Positions 1-4,907 of a stretch of 6,387 bases of DNA are shown in pieces (the first letter of the stretch is position 1; every line of letters begins with the position of its first letter). Under the pieces are notes generated by a model that worked only from the letters and a program-made list of their open reading frames with translations, was not told the DNA's origin and searched no databases. The position numbers were made by a program, and so were the translations under genes. Source of the stretch: DASUZB01 sp036377075 (GTDB lineage: Bacteria > Actinomycetota > CALGFH01); the NCBI GenBank assembly GCA_036377075.1, contig DASUZB010000038.1:1-6387 (forward strand), read 5' to 3'.

Positions 1-86
1 ACGAGGACGGCGAAGCGCGCGATCCGGCGCCCGGCCCCCGCCGCCCGTACGAAGGGGTGCGCCCGCCGGGTCCCGGCAGCGCGCAC
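1..86 (-). CDS. possible 5' end of an unidentified gene leaving the window
   Basis: A minus-strand frame opens with GTG (complement of 84-86) and stays open to the left edge, giving about 28 residues. The start of the peptide is rich in Arg, Ala and Gly, and it ends in a run that begins to look hydrophobic (ARFAVLV). That would fit the cytoplasmic arm and first membrane segment of a membrane or exported protein. An in-frame TAG lies five codons upstream, so the gene cannot begin much earlier. I see no strong ribosome binding site and too little sequence for any family assignment. In DNA this GC-rich a short open frame is weak evidence, and this could be non-coding. Confidence 0.2.
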   Translation of the reverse strand, partial: MRAAGTRRAHPFVRAAGAGRRIARFAVL

Positions 87-206
87 CCCGTGGACACCCT
101 ACGGGAAGGTGGAATAACCGCTTTGTTCACCGGGGGCTAACGCTCGGCCCTGCGTGGCCATCCGCCGCTCGGGTTCCGGCCTCGCTCCTCGAGCCCCCCG
201 GACCCC
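87..206. other. short intergenic stretch after the dehydrogenase gene
   Basis: This 120-base stretch lies 3' of the dehydrogenase stop codon. It has an imperfect inverted repeat: a CCGGGGGCT copy near 130-138 and a complementary AGCCCCCCGG copy at 192-201, differing by one base in the length of the G/C run. The copies could pair across about 50 bases in the minus-strand transcript, but no T-run follows, so I do not call an intrinsic terminator. The left copy belongs to a GTTAGCCCCCGGT element on the minus strand that recurs, with one extra C, at 4791-4804. Confidence 0.4.
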
Positions 207-1022
207 CTACTTGGGAGCCATGCGCAGGGCGCCGTCGAGGCGGATGACCTCGCCGTTGAGGTAGGGGTGCTCGGCGATCTGGCAGGCGAGCAGGGCGTAC
301 TCCTCGGGGCTGCCGAGGCGGGCAGGGAAGGGCACGCTGGCACCGAGGCTCTCGCGCACCTGGTCGGGCAGCTGGCCGAGCAGCGGGGTGTCGAAGATGC
401 CCGGCGCGATGGTGCAGACCCGGACGCCGATCCTGGACAGGTCGCGAGCGGCGGGGAGGGTGAGCCCAACCACGCCCCCCTTGGAGGCCGCGTAGGCGGT
501 CTGCCCGATCTGGCCGTCGAAGGCGGCCACCGAGGCCGTCATCACCACCACGCCGCGCTGGCCGTCGCCGTCCGGCTGGTTCGCGGCCATCGCCCCGGCG
601 GCCAGGCGCAGGGCGTTGTAGGTACCGACCAGGTTGATCCGCACCACCATCTCGAACGGCTCCAGCGCGGCCGGTCCCTCGCGGCCGACCACCCGCTCCG
701 CCCAGCCGACGCCGGCGCAGAGCACCGCGACGCGCAGCTCGCCGAAGGCCGCGACGGCCCCGTCGACCGCCTCGGCGAGCTGGTCGGACACGGTCACGTC
801 GGCGCCGAAGGCGCGCGCCTTGCCGCCGATGGAGCCGGCCAGCTCGGCCGCCCGGTCGCCGTCCCGGTCGACGACCGCCACCAGCGCCCCCCTCGCGGCC
901 AGGGCGCGGCAGGTCGCCGCGCCGAGGCCGGAGGCTCCCCCCGTCACCAGCGCACCGACGCCGTTGAGGTCCTTGCGCACGTCAGGGGCTGGGGCGGCGG
1001 CATCGGGGTCGGGAGGCTGCAC
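207..1022 (-). CDS. SDR-family dehydrogenase, HSD10 / type-2 3-hydroxyacyl-CoA dehydrogenase-like
   Basis: This gene encodes a 271-residue short-chain dehydrogenase/reductase. Its closest recognisable relative is type-2 3-hydroxyacyl-CoA dehydrogenase (HSD17B10 family), which oxidises 3-hydroxyacyl-CoA with NAD+ in fatty-acid or branched-chain amino-acid breakdown. The cofactor loop TGGASGLG is at residues 27-34, and the usual NAG turn reads CAG at 102-104, as in HSD10. Asn130 in RINLVGT, Ser164 in the TASVAAFDGQ block, Tyr177 and Lys181 (YAASK) complete the catalytic set. The IAPGIFDTPLL and LNGEVIRLDGALRM blocks are also HSD10-like. The first 15 or so residues are Pro/Ala/Asp-rich and not part of the fold. 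GTG at 1022 is chosen because AAGGAG sits 7 bases upstream. The kinase gene ends 23 bases upstream, so the two are probably cotranscribed. Exact substrate is not provable from sequence; some relatives act on steroids or other alcohols. Confidence 0.93.
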   Translation of the reverse strand: MQPPDPDAAAPAPDVRKDLNGVGALVTGGASGLGAATCRALAARGALVAVVDRDGDRAAELAGSIGGKARAFGADVTVSDQLAEAVDGAVAAFGELRVAVLCAGVGWAERVVGREGPAALEPFEMVVRINLVGTYNALRLAAGAMAANQPDGDGQRGVVVMTASVAAFDGQIGQTAYAASKGGVVGLTLPAARDLSRIGVRVCTIAPGIFDTPLLGQLPDQVRESLGASVPFPARLGSPEEYALLACQIAEHPYLNGEVIRLDGALRMAPK

Positions 1023-1029
1023 CGTCGGG

Positions 1030-1035
1030 CTCCTT
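1030..1035 (-). promoter_or_regulatory. ribosome binding site of the dehydrogenase gene
   Basis: The minus strand reads AAGGAG here, a near-perfect Shine-Dalgarno sequence, with 7 bases before the GTG at 1022. It lies in the 23-base gap after the kinase stop codon and fixes the start of the dehydrogenase. The frame itself stays open far upstream through the kinase gene, so open-frame length alone would mislead. Confidence 0.85.
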
Positions 1036-1045
1036 CGCGTTCGAG

Positions 1046-2200
1046 TCAGTAGAGGAACATGGGCTTGCCGTCGACCTGGCGGACCAGCGGCCGGTAGCGC
1101 TTCTCGTCGTACAGCGCGTCGACGTCGACGCGCTTGACGCCCTGCAGGATCGTGCCCACCGGCACCGAGGTGTAGGTCCCGCGCTGCAGCGCCACCATCC
1201 GGCCGGGCTCGTCCTGGTCGACCAGGTTCAGCGCCATGTTGGCGTAGTTGACCGCCACCATCAGGTCCAGCGCGTCCGGCGCCCCCGAGCGCATCAGGTA
1301 GCCGACCTGCTGGTAGACGATGTCCTGCCCGGTCAGCCGCTTGAGGACCTCCCCGGTCACCAGCCCGATCCCCCCCAGCTTCCGGTGGCCGTAGGCGTCC
1401 TGCTCGCCGCGCTCGTGGACCTCCCCGCCCAGCATCCGCGCGCCCTCCGAGACGGTCACCATGGCGTAGTTGGAGGGGTTGGCGGCCTTGTCCTCCAGCA
1501 GGTAGTGGGCCAGCAGCTCGGGGTCGAACGGCACCTCGGAGATCAGCGCCCGGTCCACCCCCGCCAGGTAGGCGGCCAGCAGGGAGGTCTCGCCGCAGTT
1601 GCGGCCAAACAGCTCCACCACCGCGATCCGCTCGTGGGAGCCGGTCGAGGTGCGCAGCTGGTGGAGGAACTGCACGCTGCGGGTGACCGCGGTCGAGAAC
1701 CCGATGCAGTAGTCGGTGCCGAACACGTCGTTGTCCATCGTCTTGGGCACCGCGACCACGCGCACGCCCTCGCGGGCCAGCCGCTCGGCGTAGGACAGGG
1801 TGTCGTCGCCGCCGATGGGGACCAGCCAGTCCAAGCCCAGCCGCTCGACCACCGCCAGGCAGTGGCCGGTGAAGTCGAACGGCCCGTCGGACTCCGCCTG
1901 GCCCTGCGAGGCCAGGAACGCGGGGACGTCGCGGGGCTTGACCTTGCCGGGGTTGGTCCGCGAGGTGTGCAGCATGGTGCCGCCGGTGCGGTCGATGGTG
2001 CGCACGTCGGCCTTGCCCAGCGGCACGGCGCACTCCTGGGGCGCGGTGGCGTCGAGGTCGTAGTCGAGCAGGCCGGCCCAGCCGCGCTTGAGGCCGACGA
2101 CCTCGTAGCCGCGCTCGACCGCGCCGTAGACCAGGGTCTTGATGCACGGGTTCAGCCCGGGGACGTCACCGCCACCGGTCAACACACCAATACGCGTCAT
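1046..2200 (-). CDS. pfp: 6-phosphofructokinase, pyrophosphate-dependent type
   Basis: This encodes a 384-residue phosphofructokinase-fold enzyme that should interconvert fructose 6-phosphate and fructose 1,6-bisphosphate in the cytoplasm. The phosphoryl-donor site opens the protein (LTGGGDVPGLN, 7-17). GGDDT (130-134) has Asp133 where ATP enzymes have Gly104 (E. coli numbering), and PKTMDND (152-158) has Lys153 in place of Gly124. Both changes are established marks of PPi use (EC 2.7.1.90), which makes the reaction reversible. Asp156 is the expected catalytic base. Other substrate-site counterparts are R81, R191, E252 and R304. FGRNCG (198-203) carries Phe where most family members have Met of the MGR motif. 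DAYGHRKLGG (268-277) and the spacing resemble the propionibacterial PPi enzyme. ATG at 2200 is chosen because homology begins there and GAAAGG lies 10 bases upstream; an in-frame ATG at 2263 adds 21 unlikely residues. Donor specificity is inferred, not proven. Confidence 0.94.
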   Translation of the reverse strand: MTRIGVLTGGGDVPGLNPCIKTLVYGAVERGYEVVGLKRGWAGLLDYDLDATAPQECAVPLGKADVRTIDRTGGTMLHTSRTNPGKVKPRDVPAFLASQGQAESDGPFDFTGHCLAVVERLGLDWLVPIGGDDTLSYAERLAREGVRVVAVPKTMDNDVFGTDYCIGFSTAVTRSVQFLHQLRTSTGSHERIAVVELFGRNCGETSLLAAYLAGVDRALISEVPFDPELLAHYLLEDKAANPSNYAMVTVSEGARMLGGEVHERGEQDAYGHRKLGGIGLVTGEVLKRLTGQDIVYQQVGYLMRSGAPDALDLMVAVNYANMALNLVDQDEPGRMVALQRGTYTSVPVGTILQGVKRVDVDALYDEKRYRPLVRQVDGKPMFLY

Positions 2201-2303
2201 CTGGGAAGCGCCTTTCGAGGGTTCGCGCCATCCTGACCAGGCCACGGTGCCGGTGCATTCCATTCGACCGCAAGCCTGGCGAGGACGTCCAGCCGGGCGA
2301 CGG
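2201..2303. other. gap between glycosyltransferase and phosphofructokinase genes
   Basis: About 100 bases separate the two minus-strand genes. A CCAGGC / GCCTGG inverted repeat (2237-2242 and 2274-2279) is present, but its arms are far apart and no T-run follows it. I see neither a convincing terminator for the glycosyltransferase nor a clear promoter for the kinase. Read-through from upstream is therefore plausible. An internal promoter cannot be excluded. Confidence 0.4.
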
Positions 2304-3536
2304 TCAGGCCTGGGCCTGCCTCGCGCCAGGCAGGCCCTCAGGCAGCAGCCTCCGGAAGACTTCGAGGTAGGCGGGCTCCTGGTGGTCCCAGGCGAGGGAC
2401 TCCTCGACGCGGCGCCGCCCAGCGGCGCCCATGGCCGCGCGCCGCTCCGGGTCTCGCAGCAGCTCGTCGACCAGGCGGGCGAACGCCGCCACGTCCCCCG
2501 AGGGCACGTAGGCGCCCGCCGGCCCTGCGGACGCCCTGGTCTCCGCCAGGTCGAAGGCGACCACCGGCAGCCCGAAGGCCATGTAGTCGAGCGTCTTCAT
2601 CATCGTGGAGGTGTCGCTGAAGGCGTCCAGGCGGTCGGGGCAGAGGCCGACGTCGGCGCTGGACAGGTACCCGGCGAGCGCCGGCTCGTCCACGAAGCCG
2701 GGGAAGGACACCCAGGGCTCGATGCCGAGCCGGGCGGCGTGGCGGCGCAGCTCGGCGAGGGACTCGCCCGCCCCGAGGAAGGCGAAATGGCAGTCGGTCC
2801 GCCCGAGGTCGCCGATCAGGTACGCGGCCGCGTCGAGCGCGAGGTCGATGCCGTCCTGCGGGCCCATCAGGCCGACGTAGCAGGCCAGGAACCGCCTACC
2901 TTGCCGCAGCTCCGGACGGGGGGCGACGCGGCGCGCCACGGCCAGCTCCGGGCCGTTGCGCACCACCGTGACGCGCGCGGCGGACTGCCCACCACGCCCC
3001 AGCGCGACCTCGCGGTAGAAGTCGTTGTTGGCGATCACGTGGTCGGCGGCCAGGAACGTGGCCCGTTCCAGCCCGCGCAGCACCGCGGGGAGCACCCCCC
3101 GGTCCCGCCCGAAGCGGGCCGCGTACAGCTCCGGCGCGAGGTCGTGCTGGTCGAACACGAAACGCCCGCCGGCCAGGCGCACCAGGGCACCGATGGGGAA
3201 GAAGACGTCGGGCGGGTTGCACGCCTGCACCACGTCGACCCCCTCCCGCACCAGGATCCGCACGGTCAGCAGGGCGGTGGCGACGAACGCGTGGAGGTAC
3301 TCGCGGACGAAGCCGGCCTTGCCACGCGCCTCCCGCACCGGCCCCCAGCGGTGGATGCGGACGCCGTCCCGCTCCTCCGTGCGAGGCTCGTCCCCGCCGT
3401 TGGGGCAGATCACCGAGACGGCGTAGCCGGCCCGGCGCAGCGCCTGGCTCTGCCGCCACACCCGCCGGTCACGCGGCACCGGCGAGTTCTCCACGATGAT
3501 CAGGACGTGCGGCCGACCGGAGCGGTGGCCCGTCAT
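2304..3536 (-). CDS. GT4-type glycosyltransferase, probably polysaccharide assembly
   Basis: This encodes a 410-residue GT-B-fold glycosyltransferase of the family-4 type, expected to transfer a sugar from a nucleotide donor onto a lipid-linked acceptor at the inner face of the membrane. The N-terminal domain begins with VLIIVENSPVPRDRRVW (11-27), typical of group-4 exopolysaccharide enzymes, and continues through QACNPPD (104-110) and FDQHDLAPELY (128-138). The C-terminal donor domain starts near YVGLMGPQDGID (220-231). It holds GAGES (255-259) and DTSTMMKTLDYMAFGLPVV (308-326), followed by AFDLAETRASAG (327-338). In that block Asp317 stands where the EX7E motif usually has its second Glu, a conservative change. 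The end, from about 340, is the usual closing helix region with WDHQEPAYLEVFRRL. The start ATG overlaps the stop of the sugar transferase gene as ATGA, which suggests translational coupling. Acceptor and donor are unknown. Confidence 0.93.
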   Translation of the reverse strand: MTGHRSGRPHVLIIVENSPVPRDRRVWRQSQALRRAGYAVSVICPNGGDEPRTEERDGVRIHRWGPVREARGKAGFVREYLHAFVATALLTVRILVREGVDVVQACNPPDVFFPIGALVRLAGGRFVFDQHDLAPELYAARFGRDRGVLPAVLRGLERATFLAADHVIANNDFYREVALGRGGQSAARVTVVRNGPELAVARRVAPRPELRQGRRFLACYVGLMGPQDGIDLALDAAAYLIGDLGRTDCHFAFLGAGESLAELRRHAARLGIEPWVSFPGFVDEPALAGYLSSADVGLCPDRLDAFSDTSTMMKTLDYMAFGLPVVAFDLAETRASAGPAGAYVPSGDVAAFARLVDELLRDPERRAAMGAAGRRRVEESLAWDHQEPAYLEVFRRLLPEGLPGARQAQA

Positions 3537-4231
3537 GCCGCCCCCGTCCGGCGCAGCACCGCCGGGATGGTGCGCCAGATGATGCCGAGGTCCAGCCCCA
3601 GGTTGCGCGTCTCCACGTAGCGGACGTCGAGCTCGAGCGCCTGCCGCATGGTCACGTGGTTGCGGCCGCTCACCTGCCACAGGCCGGTGATCCCGGGCTT
3701 GACCAGGAAGCGGGCGCGGTACTGCGGCCGGAACAGCTCCACCTCCCACGGCTGCGCCGGGCGCGGCCCGACCAGGGACATCTCACCCCGAAGGACGTTG
3801 AACAGCTGCGGCAGCTCGTCGACGCTGGTGCGCCGCAGCAGCGCCCCGAGCGGCGTCACCCTGGGGTCCCCGACCAGCTTGTAGAGCCCGGGACGGCCGC
3901 CGAACGGCGGGGACGTCTCGTTGAGCAGCTGGGCGACGTAGCGCCGGTGGGCGCTGTCGTCGCCACCGACCCACATGGTGCGGAACTTGAAGATGGTGAA
4001 CGGCCGCTCGCAGTGGCCGAGCCGCGTCTGCTTGAACAGCGCCGGCCCCGGGCTGGTCAGGCGCACCAGCAGCGCGACCGCGAGCAGCAGCGGGGCGAGC
4101 AGCAGCAGCAGGACCGCGGCGATCACCAGGTCGAGCGCCCGCTTGGCGGCCGCCTCCGCCCGCGCCGAGCCGGCATGCCACGCCGCGCCAGGCCCGGCCG
4201 GCCGCCCCTGGAAACCCGATCGCGCCGCCAC
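3533..4231 (-). CDS. polyprenyl-phosphate sugar-phosphate transferase (initiating PGT)
   Basis: This encodes a 232-residue monotopic phosphoglycosyl transferase of the bacterial sugar transferase family (PglC/WbaP catalytic domain). Such enzymes move a sugar 1-phosphate from a nucleotide sugar onto undecaprenyl phosphate and so start a glycan chain. After a poorly conserved 29-residue start comes KRALDL (30-35). A hydrophobic stretch (34-56) follows, with Pro47 where the family has its helix-breaking proline in the re-entrant membrane helix. SPGPALFKQTRLG (60-72) and FKFRTM (81-86) are family motifs. The Asp138-Glu139 dyad in TSVDELPQL supplies the phospho-aspartate nucleophile. GPRP (155-158) and KPGITGLWQVSGR (178-190) complete the core. 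Length matches the short catalytic form without the large N-terminal membrane domain. GTG at 4231 is the only available start, because a TAG lies two codons upstream. Its Shine-Dalgarno is weak (GGGCGGG). The ATGA overlap with the next gene supports an operon. The sugar is not predictable. Confidence 0.93.
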   Translation of the reverse strand: MAARSGFQGRPAGPGAAWHAGSARAEAAAKRALDLVIAAVLLLLLAPLLLAVALLVRLTSPGPALFKQTRLGHCERPFTIFKFRTMWVGGDDSAHRRYVAQLLNETSPPFGGRPGLYKLVGDPRVTPLGALLRRTSVDELPQLFNVLRGEMSLVGPRPAQPWEVELFRPQYRARFLVKPGITGLWQVSGRNHVTMRQALELDVRYVETRNLGLDLGIIWRTIPAVLRRTGAA

Positions 4232-4234
4232 GGC

Positions 4235-4411
4235 CTACCCGCCCGCCGCGGTGACGGCGACCAGCCGACGCCGCGCCGGCTGGCCTCCGAGCTGCACCCG
4301 GCGGTCGACCCGCGGGTCGACCACGCAGACGTGCTCGACCTCGGGTAGTCCGACCAGCACCCGCACGTGCTTCGAACCCCAGTAGCCACAACCGACCACA
4401 GCGACCCTCAA
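4235..4411 (-). pseudogene. truncated Gfo/Idh/MocA-type oxidoreductase (N-terminal NAD-binding fragment)
   Basis: This 58-residue frame begins RVAVVGCGYWGSKHVR (2-17) and runs on to VEHVCVVDPR (25-34). That is the first beta-alpha-beta unit of the Rossmann domain in Gfo/Idh/MocA sugar dehydrogenases, which are normally about 330-350 residues and common beside sugar transferase genes. After residue 34 the sequence no longer resembles the family, and it ends at TAG (4237-4235). No catalytic EKP motif or C-terminal sheet domain is present, and I found no continuation in the other two frames. The TTG start at 4411 is preferred because the family N-terminus begins there and a G-rich, weak Shine-Dalgarno precedes it. 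The stop is three bases before the sugar transferase GTG and in the same frame. The likeliest explanation is a remnant left by deletion. A short leader gene coupled to the transferase, or an assembly error, are alternatives. Confidence 0.6.
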
Positions 4412-4535
4412 CGACGATTCCCCCCCGAAATCGACGCCGCACTTCAGGTACCCCTCGTTCGGTAGCACCAGCGAAAAACCTGAGCGGAGAAACACCCGAC
4501 AACGGGCCGACGCGCGGCGTGGAGCTGGCGGCCCG

Positions 4536-4554
4536 CCGGTTCGCACGGGACCGG
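4536..4554. repeat. CCGGT / ACCGG inverted repeat in the minus-strand leader
   Basis: Five-base arms at 4536-4540 and 4550-4554 are separated by 9 bases. The repeat lies just downstream of the candidate minus-strand promoter, so it would form a hairpin in the 5' leader of the oxidoreductase-remnant/sugar-transferase transcript or could bind a regulator as DNA. Arms this short often arise by chance in GC-rich sequence. Confidence 0.3.
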
Positions 4555-4562
4555 TCACAGGC

Positions 4563-4583
4563 CAGGTCACTATACGAGACCTG
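4563..4583. promoter_or_regulatory. candidate operator: CAGGTC-N9-GACCTG dyad
   Basis: A perfect six-base inverted repeat (4563-4568 and 4578-4583) has a 9-base spacer that contains the complement of TATAGT, the proposed -10 box of the minus-strand promoter. A dimeric repressor bound here would block RNA polymerase directly. The overlap of the dyad and the -10 box is seen in the sequence; the regulator and its function are inferred. A GGTCAC direct repeat (4553-4558 and 4565-4570) overlaps its left arm. Confidence 0.45.
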
Positions 4584-4597
4584 CGCGAACGTTTCCT
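4569..4597 (-). promoter_or_regulatory. candidate promoter for the glycan-gene operon
   Basis: On the minus strand TATAGT (4574-4569) differs from the housekeeping -10 consensus at one base. AGGAAA, 17 bases upstream (4597-4592), matches three of six bases of the -35 consensus. The same stretch can also be read as an ECF-sigma type pair, GGAA followed after 16 bases by CGTA. Transcription would begin near 4562 and leave a leader of about 150 bases before the TTG at 4411. Position and orientation suit the sugar transferase operon. No experimental support is available. Confidence 0.4.
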
Positions 4598-4690
4598 CGG
4601 GACCAACCATTGCGCTCGCGAAGAGAGCGTCAAACCGGCAGCGCGGAATTACCCATCACCCGCTTCGGACGTGACCGCGAGAATGTTCCT

Positions 4691-4726
4691 CGTGAGCCCT
4701 CTTCGCCAGCCCGTCCGGGGCTCGCG
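4691..4726. other. potential 9-bp stem with an 18-base loop
   Basis: CGTGAGCCC (4691-4699) can pair with GGGCTCGCG (4718-4726), with a single T/G wobble as plus-strand RNA. The stem is long enough to be stable and has no T-run behind it. It may be the upstream end of a structured leader of the secreted protein gene, but whether the region is transcribed depends on an unmapped start site. Confidence 0.35.
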
Positions 4727-4736
4727 CACTCGGTTT

Positions 4737-4777
4737 GGACTAGCCACTCCCGACTACGAGTTGTGACTAGTCCCTAG
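4737..4777. promoter_or_regulatory. CTAG-rich dyad, candidate regulator-binding site
   Basis: GGACTAG (4737-4743) and CTAGTCC (4767-4773) form a perfect seven-base inverted repeat with a 23-base spacer. The right arm sits in the 8-base palindrome GACTAGTC (4765-4772), and another CTAG follows at 4774-4777. CTAG is usually scarce in bacterial genomes and is known in operators such as those of TrpR. The site lies 130-170 bases upstream of the secreted protein gene, a reasonable place for its promoter or operator. I do not claim a particular regulator. Confidence 0.4.
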
Positions 4778-4811
4778 CGGCCATTTGCAAGTTAGCCCCC
4801 CGGTATTTCCT

Positions 4812-4848
4812 CAGCAGGGCTCCTAGCTGCCCGATCAGCCCGGCGCTG
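4812..4848 (+). other. potential stem-loop in the leader of the secreted protein gene
   Basis: CAGC (4812-4815) can pair with GCTG (4845-4848), and GGGCT (4817-4821) with AGCCC (4837-4841), leaving a small asymmetric internal loop. A smaller alternative, GCTG/CAGC, lies inside at 4826-4829 and 4836-4839. The structure is 60 bases before the start codon and could be part of a folded 5' leader. I infer it from complementarity alone. Confidence 0.3.
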
Positions 4849-4869
4849 GCGGAACCGTCGGCATCCAGA

Positions 4870-4885
4870 GCGGGGAATCCCCCGC
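4870..4885 (+). other. GCGGGG-AATC-CCCCGC hairpin just before the Shine-Dalgarno
   Basis: A perfect six-base, all-GC stem with a four-base loop ends 7 bases before the AGGGAG ribosome binding site of the secreted protein gene. The GGGG arm (4872-4875) could instead pair with the CCCC at 4904-4907 just ahead of the ATG. Two exclusive folds around the initiation site are therefore conceivable. Regulation is inference; the complementarity is visible. Confidence 0.45.
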
Positions 4886-4892
4886 AGCCCAC

Positions 4893-4898
4893 AGGGAG
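4893..4898 (+). promoter_or_regulatory. ribosome binding site of the secreted protein gene
   Basis: AGGGAG lies 9 bases before the ATG at 4908. It supports that ATG over the adjacent in-frame GTG at 4911, and over longer overlapping frames that show no protein character. Confidence 0.7.
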
Positions 4899-4907
4899 TC
4901 GAGCCCC

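Larger units (their letters stand above)
4412..4907. other. divergent intergenic control region
   Basis: Nearly 500 bases lie between the minus-strand glycan genes and the plus-strand secreted protein gene, with no credible coding sequence. Compared with the flanking genes it is less GC-biased and rich in symmetrical elements. There is a candidate minus-strand promoter around 4569-4597, a GGTCAC tandem repeat, a CTAG-rich block at 4737-4777, and several potential stem-loops between 4691 and 4885. No tRNA is visible, and I could not match the region to a known riboswitch class. Both divergent transcription units must be controlled from here. Confidence 0.7.

Noticed and set aside
1023..2147. 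Upstream extension of the dehydrogenase frame through the kinase gene
   Set aside because: The frame is open, but the extension is Arg/Gly/Ala-rich shadow sequence. The strong AAGGAG and GTG at 1022 define the true start.
2201..2263. Alternative ATG start of the phosphofructokinase, 21 residues upstream
   Set aside because: The added residues do not resemble the family, there is no ribosome binding site, and the conserved N-terminus begins exactly at the ATG at 2200.
4420..4426. Run of seven C on the plus strand before the oxidoreductase fragment, as a possible phase-variable tract
   Set aside because: It lies outside the coding frame and is short for slippage. It more likely serves as a weak G-rich Shine-Dalgarno.
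4613..4629. CGCTC-N7-GAGCG inverted repeat
   Set aside because: Five-base GC-rich arms with no associated promoter or gene boundary are expected by chance in this composition.
4780..4907. Resemblance of GTTAGCC...GGTA and GGGGAATCC pieces to ydaO (c-di-AMP) or cobalamin riboswitches
   Set aside because: Only short fragments match, in the wrong order and spacing, and the other conserved blocks of either class are missing. A covariance-model search would settle it; a significant Infernal hit would overturn this rejection.
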